A DNA stretch of 64,000 nucleotides from NCBI GenBank assembly GCA_019722365.1, contig JADFUC010000609.1, positions 156,258 through 220,257 on the forward strand, in the 5' to 3' direction. Within the stretch, counting starts at the first letter, position 1; each line of letters opens with the position of its first letter. Source of the stretch: Lithospermum erythrorhizon. Taxonomy: Eukaryota > Streptophyta > Magnoliopsida > Boraginales > Boraginaceae. Positions 36,060 through 48,160 of this stretch are shown piece by piece. The position numbers and the translations under genes were made by a program. The notes under the pieces are model-generated. The model was not told the DNA's origin and searched no databases. It saw only the letters and a program-made list of their open reading frames with translations.

Positions 36060-37900
36060 TTTAAAGTATGATGCAATTCAAGTTTAAGTTGTACCATCCA
36101 TTTAAAAAGCAAATACATTTAAATCGAAATGGATGTACAACCACATGATAAACCTCATAAGCATTTAAAAAGTAAGTTCAAGTAGGTTTATCAAGAGACT
36201 CATTTTAAGATTTATGTACGAAGATAAGCCAAGTGTGTTTAAACAAGAGTATATCAAGTTTAAGATTTATAAAACACACATAACGAATTGTCCAAATCAA
36301 GCAAGCTATTTGAAAAATGATAAGTCGTTTAAGCAAAGTCAAATAGCCTCAAGTTAAGCACATATGAACAATTTATGTCCCCTAGTGGCCATCCGAGCCA
36401 TCTACAGCACATAAGCACATTCCACAAGATCATCCGAACAACAACTAAGCACTATACACAAAGGCCATCCGAGCCTTATTAATATTGAAGTACAAGAAAA
36501 AGATTAGAAAGAAATCACCCGATTTGCATTCCATTTTTCTTTTGTGCATTCGTTGTTTAGTCCACATGTCAAGATAATTCGTGGCTCGTCTTCAAGGTTT
36601 ATCTCCGGGCTTTTCACATTTGAGTCTCACGTTGTCCAAGCCATCTCCACACTTTTCATAGTCCATCATAGACCTACACATTTAAGCTCAAGTGGAGTAT
36701 AGGTATCCAATTCTTTGGATTCTTTTGGATTAGTGATAACATATTACAATTATGTCCTATTTCAATCACTAATCATATACAACTCAAGTTTTATGAAATA
36801 TGTTTTTAATACTCATTTTCAATTAAAACATAACATATTTCATTTCATTCATGATGATCACAATTAAGAATATCAAATAAAGCATAAGTGATTCATTTTA
36901 ACCCATTTAAGATTTAGCTATTATACATAATGGGCGAATGACAAGGTAATGAGCATATCAAACATCAAGACTCGATTAGATATTACAATCGACACATTTA
37001 AATCTTGATTTTTAAGACATTTTGCTAATATTGCTCATTTTCATATGACATGTAGGAATTTTAAGTTATGATCATGCATTAAAATCCAAACAAACCGACA
37101 TGTCAATCAAGGTAGGCAAGATTCATGAAATATATCAAGACATATAAATTTAAGATTCAATTTCATGAATAGCATTTTAGTGAGTTTTTGAAAACGTTTT
37201 TGTACATAATCGAGTTGTCATATAATAAGCATAATGTGTTAAGAAAACATTTCAATCATTTTTGAAACACACATTTTCTTCCTAACCAATTCATACAACC
37301 TAATAATTGTTAATCCCCTACATGTTCATAGTTTCAGATAGTGTCATGTCTATAAAAATAGACAATCAATTCATAGTATTACGAATTAACAAATTTACAC
37401 TCGCAAACATAAGAACATATAACTCTTAAAAATAACAAAAGATTTAAATATACCAATCCTTTGAAGCTCATCTTTGGTCATCCATTCGAGGTACGCGCGA
37501 TCCAACCATAATTCCTCGATCCTATATGATCACATCTTCAAGCCATCATTTCCCAACCTAAGCTTTAATCAACTTAACATGGTACCCACCTTTGTCCGTG
37601 GGTTAGTGTTTGAGTCCTAAAATATAATTTTAGTTCAAATACATTTTGGCGAAACTCAAACGCTAAATGTCCATTTTAACCACAACCAAGCATATAACCC
37701 AATTAAGCTGCCATATGCTGACCAGGTACATGTCAAAGCATATAAAACATATCAAAAACATGCTACACAAAACACATTTACCTAAACATGATTCTAAACA
37801 TCAAATTAAAACACATAATCATGTTAGCAACACTGCACACATTTGGTCATTATATGCTAGGAACGACTCTACGAAAGAAAGAGACTCAAATGTGCATCTG
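36060..37900. other. AT-rich interior of gypsy A or of a nested element
   Basis: About 1.8 kb of low-complexity, A/T-rich sequence with many TTTAAG and CATTT words and three CATCCGA(G/A)C motifs (36388, 36435, 36468). No coding segment is convincing. It adjoins the primer-binding site at 37903, so it may be the internal part of the nested minus-strand element. Confidence 0.4.
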
Positions 37901-37902
37901 GC

Positions 37903-37913
37903 CTGATACCACT
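37903..37913 (-). other. Primer-binding site beside nested LTR
   Basis: On the minus strand TGGTATCAGGCC lies just 3' of an LTR end reading CTAACA. It equals the initiator tRNA-Met complement TGGTATCAGAGCC with the A of CAGAG missing. Confidence 0.65.
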
Positions 37914-37916
37914 TTT

Positions 37917-40247
37917 GTTAGCCTATATGACGTCTCCAGAGGGGGTGAATAAGGACTAAGAGGAAGTTGACCACTTTCTGACTTATACAAACTTTGCACA
38001 CAAGTTTCAATCGCTGATACGACTTTAGCAATTTGTGAAACAACGCTGAATAAAGTTAAAGTAATATTAACACCCTCAAATGAATGCTAGATAAAAGATA
38101 AAAATAATAAAACGATCTAGCAATCATTATGTGCAATAAACATCCAAAACTCATTTTGATCAATATTAACATTAAGTTCATTCATGCATAATACGATTAA
38201 GTCCATTCATGGCTATTGATCAATCCTAGCAATTTATTAAACATATCACAATTCAATACATATATATAATCAAGTAGCTTAAGACATTTTTAATAGCAAA
38301 TTTAAACATGATTTTGACTGGTATGAATTTAACAATAAGTTCATTGATCAAATCAAACTATCCTAATCATGAGTAATGAATTACGAAATCATAGGATATT
38401 CAATTATAGTTCGATTAAACTTGTTCTATCAATATATCAAGTGAATTCAATTATATGTCGACATATTCAATTAGCGCATAAACTAACATATAATAGAATC
38501 CTAGCATTTCTATCACAAACATAATATCAACAATAAGATAAAGAGTTGAGGGATAGAGAATGCAAACTTGACACGGTGTTTAACGAGCTTCGGCAAACCT
38601 AGTGCTCGACCCTTGGCTTTTCAACCTTGGGATTTGGAAAGTAACCCGTATATATTATCCAAGTAACTCCTCATGGCGTACAAGCAAGCTACTCAATATA
38701 TACCATCTAGCTAAACCACTAGACCACCTAGCTACGCCTCTAGGCAACCACCCGAGAAACCACTCGAGCAACCTTGGGAAATCCACCCAAGCATCCAAGG
38801 TCTACACCAACCTTGAACAAACGTTCTAGCTATACCACTAGAACCTTCTAGCAATCTCGCTAGGAATCACTCCAACCACTGAGCATCCACTTAAGCAACC
38901 TCGAATACCACCGAGCCGCTCAAGACATACCAACCTTGAACGCCTAGCTACACCACTAGAACCGCTCTAGCAATCTCGCTTAGGAATACACACACACACC
39001 GAGTTCACTTCCCAAGCAAGAAAACTCCTACTGTGAACTCAGGCTAACATTTTCTCAAAGAAAAATTTTACTCTTGTACATGATAATCCCTTAATGGATT
39101 AGATAAGAGTATTACAATGTAAGCACAATTTATAACTCCTTACATTGAGTAGATATAATATTGAAGCTCATGGAACTCCTTTGTCGAGTAGATAAGACAT
39201 CAAGATCTTAAACTCCCATTTAAGCATTTCATCAAACACCTTGAATTCTCTTTTGTTTCCCATTTCTCATTTCAAAGCTTAAAGCAGAAACCAAAATTCA
39301 TTCTCTTTGATAATCACAATTAAAGCTCATGTGTTTGAGAGATTTGGTGTTTTAAAGATGAGAAATAAGTATAAAACGTTTAGATCGATTGATATTAGGT
39401 CAAAATAAGATAGAAGTGTTGAGATTTTAAGGGGAAGAAATTGAGGTCAAAACGGCAAAAAACGACCAATTTCGACCCTAACGGTGTCAAGCATCGCCCC
39501 AACGAGGCCGACACCTAGGGCTGCTTGAAACTCTTGAAAACAAAGCTTCTGCCTCAAAATGCACCCGTATCAAATGCCCCTCTGCAAGAATGGTCATGAA
39601 CGTCACAGGGCCGATTGGTCACCGCACAACCCGACTTAAAAACTCATTTCCGCCTATTATAACTCCGATTTGACGATTCACAAAAAGCGTTGGAAAGCTC
39701 TTTGAAACCCCTTTAATAAATGATATAAAATCCCAGCTTTTATAAACATTTAGATTTTTAAAATATTTTCTTTTGAAAAATATTCTTAAAAACATTGAAA
39801 CGGTTAAGTTTTTTGTCAAAAATGATTTGAAAAATATCTCCCAAATAAGAACTTCAATAAAGATCAAGAAAGGAAAGTAGAGTAAGACTCATGCCATAAC
39901 TTTACTCTAGTCTTCGGCTTGCCTCAAGGCTTGTCTCTTCTCGACTCCAGATGGATTCATCTTCTTCTTCATCGCCATTCTTCACTTCAAGCTCTCAGAT
40001 GGTTGGATTCTCTATTCTCTATCACCCCTGCCATTTTGGCATTGCATTTCACCTTCAAGCTCATGACAATTCTTCATTGACTTCAATGCTCGATCTTGTG
40101 CTCGCTTGATATTCAATATCAACTTCAAGGTCCGACAAGCTAATCTTTCTAACATACCTATGAAATAAATCACTTGAGCACATATGTTAGATAGTAAATC
40201 AATGTTGCTCATCATTAAACAAAGCAGTACGGACACATAGTCCAACA
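37917..40247 (-). repeat. Long LTR nested in gypsy A (putative)
   Basis: It begins TGTTAGCCTATATGACGTC next to the primer-binding site and a plausible end TCCAACA lies at 40241-40247. The opening phrase followed by TCCAGAGGGGGTGAATAA is a sequence I associate with long plant LTRs. Inside, 38640-38990 is a minisatellite of CTAG-rich phrases (CTAGCTAxACCACTAGAACC and TCTAGCAATCTCGCT occur twice, about 125 bp apart). No matching LTR is seen elsewhere in the window, so the element is incomplete or the boundary at 40247 is wrong. Confidence 0.5.
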
Positions 40248-40397
40248 ATAAGGACATGCGTATATGTATGGACGGGTGTCCTATAAAAAGGGAATTAAAT
40301 GCTTAATAAATTTGAAATCAATTTCTGGGTATTCATCCATATTGCAATGGCAGTTGAGTGTCTGACACTACTTTATACCCAAGAATCGAAAAGCAAA

Positions 40398-40845
40398 TGA
40401 CAGCATCACTTCTTTTTGATTGGGAAGGCCCACCGAAGCCGCTTAATGGGCCTGGTCCTAGATCGTGCCAAAGACTTTCTTCGCATATCCTAAATGGACA
40501 CGCCACCATTCAACGGTTGGGTATCGGGAAAGAGACTCTTCCGCATCCTCTGCAACACCCCAACATCACTTTAGACAAAGGTAATGCCATTTTGTCTCCC
40601 TCATATTTATTACCAACTTTAAAACATCCCTCGTTCTAACTTGATCGTCGGAGTGTCTGTGGTCACCGAGTGGCCATACTTTCGTGTATACGGCGACCAT
40701 CCACACTTCCTCACGCGACCGCGGGCGAGGCGTACTATATCAAAGATTACCTACGCGAACCATCTCAACCCGCAACACTAAAATATCCGGTGTCCAGATA
40801 ATAAACACGTATTTTCAAATGGGTTACTCCCCAATGAACTGCTGA
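40398..40845 (+). repeat. 3' LTR of gypsy A (approximate)
   Basis: Partner of 28712-29160; the two share most of their length with many indels. It is separated from the nested LTR by about 150 bp (40248-40397). No clear polypurine tract precedes it, so an alternative is that it belongs to another copy of the same family. Confidence 0.7.
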
Positions 40846-41051
40846 AGCTCTGAAAATCAACCGCATCAGGGTGGTTTAAGAACTCAAAATGTCATTGAAT
40901 GAGATGCAAATAAATCATTTCCTAGATCACTATTACTAACATATATAAAGTGCGAATAACTGTTGTGTTTCTTTCGTTTCTTTCCTTTTTACACTATTAA
41001 TTACTAAATCACAATTCTCTCTAATAATCTAAAAGTCAGTCAAAAATATTA

Positions 41052-41216
41052 TTCCCTCCAACCCTGAAAGATAGAAACATTTCATTTGGCACAAAGTTTT
41101 ACAAAAAATTGAATTCAACTCACAATCCAAATTTTTCCTCCAATTTTTTAAACTAAATGGGAATTAATTAAGGGATTTAAATTTTAGCAAAATGCCCCTA
41201 TTAGGGATGGAGGGAG
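41052..41216. mobile_element. Stowaway-type MITE
   Basis: 165 bp, left end TTCCCTCCAACCCTGAAAG, right end TTAGGGATGGAGGGAG, flanked by TA on both sides (41050-41051 and 41217-41218). The CTCCCTCC termini and TA target are the signature of Stowaway/Tc1-mariner MITEs. Confidence 0.8.
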
Positions 41217-41248
41217 TATCTTTTTAATTACTAATTTTACCTCTTAAT

Positions 41249-42351
41249 TGATAACTCGTGAGTTCTAATAGTAATTAACTACTACTCCGTATTAAATAAT
41301 AATATATTTTATGTAGACCTGATTAGCTAATATTTGTCATAGATTTTAGGGATATTATTGTGCTTAAATTGATATATTTAATGAACTTTTATTGTTCTAA
41401 ATGACAAATAAGTGATATTTATTGAATTTTATATTTTGTAGAAATATTGGATGAAAGTTGTGAATTACCGGACAAATTAAAGAAAAAGAAAAGAATTAAA
41501 AAAGTTCGAAACAATTAATAGAAGACGGGCCTGAACCCCTACTGAAGTAGGTCAAATAACCTTTGATATGTTAAAAGGGAATAAAAGGACCAAAGGGGGA
41601 TGCACGGCCGCAAGGCCTCTCGAGAAAACAAAAAGAACCCAATGCAGCTTACTACTTAATTCGTGTAGTTTAATCGTTTTATTCCTTAATCGGTTCTATT
41701 TTATACTCTTTTAATTATGTTTTTAGTTATGTTTTAATTCTAAAATTGTTGGAGATTTGATGTATTCATACTTTTGAAGTTTTATATTTATTTATCTTTT
41801 ATTTTCAATTATTTTAATTCTTGTATTATTCATTGTGCGTAATTTTATCTCAGTATTATTGTTAAGCCACGAACCGTATGGAAAACGTATCGAAAAGTAA
41901 TTAATAATTGATTAGAGTTGTTTATATGAAAATATGCAATAACTTAATTAATCAATAGATTATCTTGTGTTGCCTTTTAGATTAATTAAATCATCTATGA
42001 ACAATAGTGTTTTAATTAATTAGACTTATCCAGTAAACCCGCGCACCGACGCTACTCTGGACTTTAATGTAATCGAACTCAAGATATAACTGAATGTTAA
42101 GATTATAAATATTTAGTTGAAATTGTACTGATGAAATCTTTTTCCCAACAAACCAAAAATATATATTTTACTTCTTTAATTATTTGCATTAGTTTATTTC
42201 TTAATTCTAAAATCCAATTCTAGTTTAAATTGCTTTCTAGGATAGTTTAACTAGTTTAATCAAATTAAATAATCAACTCTCAGGGTTCGAATTATCATAT
42301 ACTACTGCATTTATCTACAAGACTCATTTATGCTTAAATTATAACTCATCA
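41249..42351 (+). repeat. Possible solo LTR
   Basis: This stretch of about 1.1 kb begins TGATAACTCGTGAGTT and ends TTATAACTCATCA, giving TG..CA termini that are partly inverted copies of each other. The interior is AT-rich except for a GC-rich patch at 41525-41640. The 5-mers outside do not match (TTAAT versus AGCAC), so the assignment rests on terminal form only. Confidence 0.35.
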
Positions 42352-42361
42352 AGCACCTATC

Positions 42362-42758
42362 ATATTATTATTATTATTATTATAATAGGTGTTAGTTAAA
42401 TAATTTGTATTGTGATATTATAGGAATTATTATTATTGTTATTACTATTATTATTATTATTTATTATTATGTTGAACTATTGTTATTATTATTATAATAT
42501 GTATTAGTTAAATAATCATATGTTTGGTGTAGAATTATTATTATTATTGTTATTTAATTTCCTGCATATATGAATTTTATAAATTGAGATTCTCAAAAAA
42601 TTTAATTATACTTTTTAAATCATACCAATGTAACTGACATAAAAGCAAATAATTCGTCACATTCCAATCCTGATTACAAATGTCATATTTGTGTATATTT
42701 AACACAATTTGCAGCTAACAAATTAATATGTAGCATATCTTTATATGTTTTTGGTATA

Positions 42759-42807
<49 letters not shown>

Positions 42808-42812
42808 CCTTT
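42362..42812. repeat. ATT trinucleotide microsatellites
   Basis: Runs of (ATT)n lie at about 42364-42382, 42430-42470, 42480-42500, 42536-42553 and the longest at 42761-42812 (about 17 units). No gene in or around them. Confidence 0.9.
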
Positions 42813-44147
42813 GAATGTTAATAGATGTTAAATACTAATAATTTAAGTTTCAATTAACAACAACGATAAAGCTCATATACCAAAAAGATTATGATTCTCA
42901 ATAAATATATAATCATCGTATTTTATCATAATTTTTCATTTTATATTTAAATAATTATTCGTGATCAAAGTATCCCTTCAAAAAATAAAAATATTAATTA
43001 AAAAAATCGAAGGAGTGTAATAATTTTAAAATGATTAATTAAATATAAAAAATATATCAAATATTTAATAAATCGACAGACAAGCCGCAGATCATACGTC
43101 TTTTATTAGTTGATTAAAAGAAGGTTACAGTGGGAATGAATCAGGGAGTTCACATCTTACGAATGGCATGGCAAGTGAAATGGTCATGACTTATGAGCCT
43201 CTTCCTATTCCCAATTCGAGATGTGGACCAAACGTAACCTTAATTAGTCTTAACAGAAATTAACCACCGTAAAAAAGCCAAACCAAATCATTAATTCAGT
43301 CACTTTGATAAGGAAGTTGCTTCTCCTCCACATGTGTGATGTGTGAGAGACCTAATTGCCAGGTGAGTTATAAATTGAGGTTGTGTCCTAATAAGAGTCC
43401 TGCAAGGAGAGAGCCAACAAGACAAAAAATCATAATCAATTTTTATAATATTTCACACGAATTAGAACCCGCAATATCAACATGTCTCCACCTCAATGAC
43501 TTTGTCACTTACTTGAGCATCCTGCACGAGGGTACATTGCATGATATATGGTGCCCCTTTTTTATTTTATTTTTAAAGAAACTATCGTTTTAATTAAATC
43601 ATATTACTTCCATCCCTAAAAGATTATCAAATTTTATTTTCAATTTTCATAAATAACACACCAAATCACTTTAATTGATAGGTACTCATAACTATGATTT
43701 CAATCAAAATTTTCACAACAATAATAACATATTATTCTAGGGCAAATAATTGTATACGGAATATTTTTTTTCACCAAATACAAAACACAAATGAAGGTAT
43801 TTGAGTTCTAATTTTAAAGGGTCAATTATAACAATTTAAAACTTGACAACTTTTAGAGATGAAACAAATATTATACTAATTAATACACTAAATTGTTCTG
43901 TAATTATTTATCGTCGTTTACGCTTAACTTGAATACTTAATTTTTTACCTATGAAACTATGAGTAAACATGAAAGCGAGGACACTTACATTAACAAAATT
44001 CTTGAATGAATAATTAATTGTTTGCCTATGAAACTATGAGTGACATGAAACCTGGGATACTTGACAAATTCTTGTATTGATCTCGAAATGAAAATATAAC
44101 AATAAAGCAACGAAAATTGAATATTTGTCACTTTGTCTATGTTATAA
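42813..44147. other. Spacer downstream of SCARECROW
   Basis: AT-rich. No gene is supported; the frame at 43336-43593 matches nothing recognised. A lone Stowaway-like end (ACTTCCATCCCTAAAAGATT) lies at about 43606. The stretch from about 43990 to 44147 should hold the SCARECROW 3' UTR. Confidence 0.45.
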
Positions 44148-47100
44148 CTAGTTGATTGATCGAGGCATGGGACGAGAAGGCCTCCATGCAGAAGCAGTAA
44201 GCAAACAAAGATCTTTCCATCCCAATTTAAGTGCCCCATTATCCTCCACTAATGTATACCCATCTGAAGGAAACATCCCAAGCAAAAGTGTTGCTTGGGC
44301 TGCAGCATTCCCAGCTAAAGACACTCCTTTGAACCCACATTGTTGAAGCTTCTCCCTCCAATTGCTGAACTTCACCTCGCCACTTCGAGCCGGACCTCCC
44401 ACGGCTAACACATTCTTGATTTCTCTTGAAAGCAATTGTTGCTCCACGACGTGCCTTTCCTCGCTCTCTTCTCCGTAGCATGCCCCGAGGGAATCGAATA
44501 AGGCCGAGTAGTAGTGTATGGCCTCCACGAATCTCCCCAAGAAAGATGTCGCTCGGCTTAGATCTTGTTCAACAACAGTCACCACTTTGGGTGCCAATCT
44601 GTGATAATAACATGAAAATTATAATAAGAAAAGTTCCCAAACAACATGTAGAAATTCCAATTAATGGCTCAGTCTTAATAATCGAGTCAACATTTTAAAT
44701 AATTGAACAATTAATTAAAATTATTCATTCATAATCTAATAATGATGCATAGATTCATTCACGTTTAATTCATATAAACATAGTCTCGAAATTATGAACT
44801 CGAAATAAAAGTGATAAAAGTACACTATTTCACTGTCATGTTATTCAAAATCTGCCGGTCATCCATTGTGTTTTCATACGAACGATTCCGGGTCCGATAA
44901 ATTTTTTTAAGAATCTAATAAAATATATTCTTACTAAAATATGTTACCGAATAATCACATCAACATGCTTACTAACTATATTATATTAACTGCATTCTCA
45001 TATACTGCAAACATTATAATATAATAATATGCTAATTACGAATATAATAATATACACTTCCTATATATTTTTGTAAATTGGCATATGCTAACTTCTCTTA
45101 AAAATAGCTGTTAAGCTTATAACAATTTAAAAATTACAAAACAAATCCTTTAAAAATTTTAATAGAATAAAATCTTAATAGAATCCAAACTTTCTACAGT
45201 CTTTAGACATACTTAAGAGGTTATTGGCGCATTTTGAAGAAAATTCGAGGCAAATCAATCATTCTATTAACGGGGAACACAAAATGATCAAAAGAGAGGC
45301 AAATTGCACTCTCCCCTTACATTGAATAAATGAATAGTAATTTGGACATATATGGGACAAGAATTGCATCTATAAGACTGAATGAGTTATTAGTTAATCA
45401 ATTGAGTCACGTATCATAATTAACTCATTTATGATATCGCGAATCTCAATGGCCATTCGTGTGACAACGGTTTCATATTTTTGAGTTATTAGTTAATTAG
45501 ACATATAATTTGGGACAAAAAATATATAGATCATAAACCTTGCCCAGTAGAATGGGTAAACAAACAGTAATCAACACTAGGAATAAAACAGTACATAATT
45601 AACATGCATACCTTTGTAAGAGCAAGAGAGTATTAGCATCAGAGCCAGTAACATCATAAAGAGAATGCTGCAACCAATGAACTGCAATAGCTTCCCTCTT
45701 ACTCACATTCAACCTTTGAAAATCCACATTCCCAACTTTCTCAGCAATGGGTAAAAACTCAAATGGAAGTCCCAATTTCTCAGCAAAATCAGACAACCTT
45801 TTCCCTGTAGCTTCTAGAGCATCCATCGATGTCCCGAGGCCTGTGAGCCGAACATAAGGCGGCCCCCCAGGCCTCGATGCCAATATATGGAACAATCCAG
45901 GCCATTGTAACCCTTGCATTATATCGAGATCAATAATGTGGACCCTTTCCTCCCTCTCAAATGCTTCTTGAATTGCTTGGTTTGCAGTGAAATGAGAGAA
46001 TTTGATAAATGGACTAATGCCATTGAACACTTGGAAGGCTGAGGCTAGTTTTTGGCTATGTGGGATATTAGGCAACGTTGTATATATTCCTAGATATGAG
46101 CTAACAAGCCTAGCGGACATGGCTTCGGAGAAATAGGCCGCGACACGTTGTGCCGCGGTCCCAAAGGGGGTGGATAGTTCGGAGATTTCGAGTAGCATTT
46201 TGTTTGCTTCTTCCCAGTTTTCTGATGAGACCGTTTCGGCACATTGTAACAATAGTGATAGAAGATGTAGGCCTTCTTCGTCTCTCTTTTTGGTGTGGAG
46301 CTCCTGCTTTTTCTCCATGTGGGTCTTCTCGACTTCGCCTCCACTGCTGGGTGGAGGCGGAGTTCTTGATTTTGAGGCGTCGAGAGAGTCGTCTTGAGGG
46401 TGGTGGTGGTGGTCTGATTGTTGGGTTAGTGTTTCCGCGTTGGACTGTTGACGCTGAGGTGGGGGAGGGGGCAAAGGGTGGTTTATGGTGGTGGTTGGGT
46501 TGAAATTTGTGGTGGTGGTTGTGGGTAGTGTGAGGCCCCAGTTTGGATATGGAGATTGAGGATATGAATCTGGGAGGGTATTTTCTGGTTGGAGCAAAAT
46601 TGTATTACTACTACTTTGTAATTTCAGACCAGCACCAGAACTTTCAGGCAAACTATGACCATGCAAGTTCTGATGACTTTGCATCTGAAAGGCTGCACCC
46701 GCCCCAGCCCCCTGGGGCGGGTGCATAGGCTGGAACTCTTTACTAACAAGAGACCTGAGCCGATACTCGAGAAGGGTAGCAAGATTGGGATTACACGGAT
46801 GTATGATTTCTCTAACGTTGTGTATGAGTTGAGGGATCGAAACGTTGGAGGAAGTATTGATGAGATCTTTAATGATACTATCAATCCATAAATTTGCAGC
46901 ATTATCTTCCATGGGTGAAGTTGGACTATTGTATGTGGTGGTGGAAGTGATTGGAGGAAGAGGTAAAGGGAGTTGTTGTGATGGTTGAGGAAACAAAGGC
47001 AAACCAGAGTAGAGGCAAAATGGAGATGACAAGATTTCTTGGTTTTGATGAGGAAGAGAAGGGGGGGAAGAAGAAGATAAAGAAGAGGAGTTGAAGTTTG

Positions 47101-47518
47101 TTAAATTTGTGGTTGAAAAGCAAGAAGTTGACCCTCCTGATGTCATTATCAAATTTGTGGAATTACAAGGGTTTGTCATCATCATGGCATTGCTAGTGGA
47201 GTAGTTGGAAATGTGGCTGGAGTTGTTATTGATATTGTTATTATTATTGGCAATGAAACTTGAGCAAACCAAATAATCACCACCACCATGTGAAGGCAGC
47301 GGAGGGGGGTTCATGGCAGTGCCGGTGAGGCGGAGGAATTTATCCGCCACATTGCTGGTTTGGAAGTATTCAAGCTCTGAAGCTGATCTTTTCCTCAACA
47401 TTTTTCCACTTTGTGATAAACCAGCTTGAGATGATGATTCTTTGTTGTTGTTGGTCACATCCTTGTCAACCTCTTTATTGCCAGTATCACAACTGGGCAT
47501 GCCAAAAGCTTTGGACAT
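44148..47518 (-). CDS. SCR: SCARECROW, GRAS-family transcriptional regulator
   Basis: Two minus-strand exons, 45612-47518 and 44148-44598, joined by a 1013-bp GT-AG intron in phase 2 that splits the Arg of LLQR|LAPK, the site of the single intron of Arabidopsis SCR. The product is 785 residues, within the SCR range. The N-terminus has [15 protein letters not shown] (40-53), Asn/Ser-rich low complexity (90-155), the SCR-specific segment [11 protein letters not shown] (210-220), then Pro/Gln/His-rich sequence. The GRAS domain runs from about 413: LHR I with [12 protein letters not shown] (417-428), VHIID (526-530) in [23 protein letters not shown], and a SAW end LLTASAWRP near the C-terminus. 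SCR works in the nucleus with SHORT-ROOT to specify endodermis and the quiescent centre, and in leaf bundle-sheath patterning. No break or lost motif was seen. It stands alone among transposons. Confidence 0.93.
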
Positions 47519-47694
47519 TGGGCTTATTTTTGAATTCTTGAAAATAATTAGTCTTCATAGATGATGACTTTTATTATTAGATGAATTGAAGGAACAATGT
47601 GTGTTTTGCTAGAAATGAAGGGAGAGGTTCCAAGCAGATAATGATGTAGAGGATTTGGACAGGGGCATTGGGATTCTGCTTCTACCCTCAAAAA

Positions 47695-47710
47695 AGTTTA
47701 TTTAAGAACC
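47695..47710 (-). promoter_or_regulatory. Candidate TATA region of SCARECROW
   Basis: On the minus strand GGTTCTTAAATAAACTTT lies about 180 bp upstream of the start codon at 47518. TTAAATAAA is a plausible TATA element and would leave a 5' leader of about 150 bases. There is no experimental support in the sequence itself. Confidence 0.35.
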
Positions 47711-48160
47711 CAACACTAGTCCCCCTCCCCTAGGGCTTAAGTTATTAGAATACATATTTTATTTACATAAGAGGTGTTTTGAAGAGGTTACTTCCACTAA
47801 GCTCTTTCTTGGTTGACTTAAACATGAAAAGTACTTGGCTACCATCCTTTTTTCATAGAAGTACTTGGCTACATGTTTGAACTGAAAAGTGATCTAAAGT
47901 TAGAAATTAGATCAGGCAAATTTGATCTTACAAAATAATACTCCGTATTAGTATAACAATTTAATAAGTAAATGAGTGCATTTTATGTCAAAATCTTCAA
48001 TATTTGAAGTGTAGTTATTAGACCACTGTTTGAATTCCTTCTCCCACACAGAAAGTTCACCATTTCAAACCCCATAATAACCACCACCAAAAAACTCACC
48101 ATTTAAAGCTTATTTCACACGAGCCCACTAGAACAGATGGATCTCTACACTCACAGTTGA
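47711..48160. other. Upstream flank of SCARECROW
   Basis: Intergenic sequence between the SCR core promoter and the copia C LTR. It contains the direct repeat AGTACTTGGCTAC (about 47831 and 47862). No gene. Confidence 0.4.

Larger units (their letters stand above)
28712..40845 (+). mobile_element. Ty3-gypsy retrotransposon of Tat/Ogre type (gypsy A)
   Basis: Plus-strand element of about 12 kb flanked by related sequences at 28712-29160 and 40398-40845, interpreted as LTRs. Order: gag (29.39-30.36 kb), aspartic protease (30.86-31.08 kb), RT (31.36-32.3 kb), RNase H (32.4-32.8 kb), a second RNase H-like domain (32.93-33.1 kb), integrase (33.2-34.5 kb), tandem repeats (34936-35252), and an antisense reading frame (35340-36036). 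The extra RNase H, the long pol-to-LTR gap with tandem repeats and the antisense ORF are hallmarks of the Tat/Ogre/Retand lineage. A second LTR-like block (37917-40247) appears to be nested inside. All ORFs are broken. Confidence 0.8.

Noticed and set aside
37917..40247. Simple solo LTR
   Set aside because: A primer-binding site directly beside it, and no matching target duplication at the two ends, argue against a solo LTR.
42283..42300. tRNA T-loop-like GGGTTCGAATTAT
   Set aside because: No acceptor stem, anticodon arm or B-box/A-box spacing around it.
43336..43593. 85-codon plus-strand frame downstream of SCR
   Set aside because: No domain, no codon pattern or splice context, AT-rich surroundings; likely chance.
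46150..46503. 117-codon plus-strand frame within SCARECROW
   Set aside because: Antisense to the Pro/His/Gln-rich segment of the SCR coding exon; no independent evidence of a gene.
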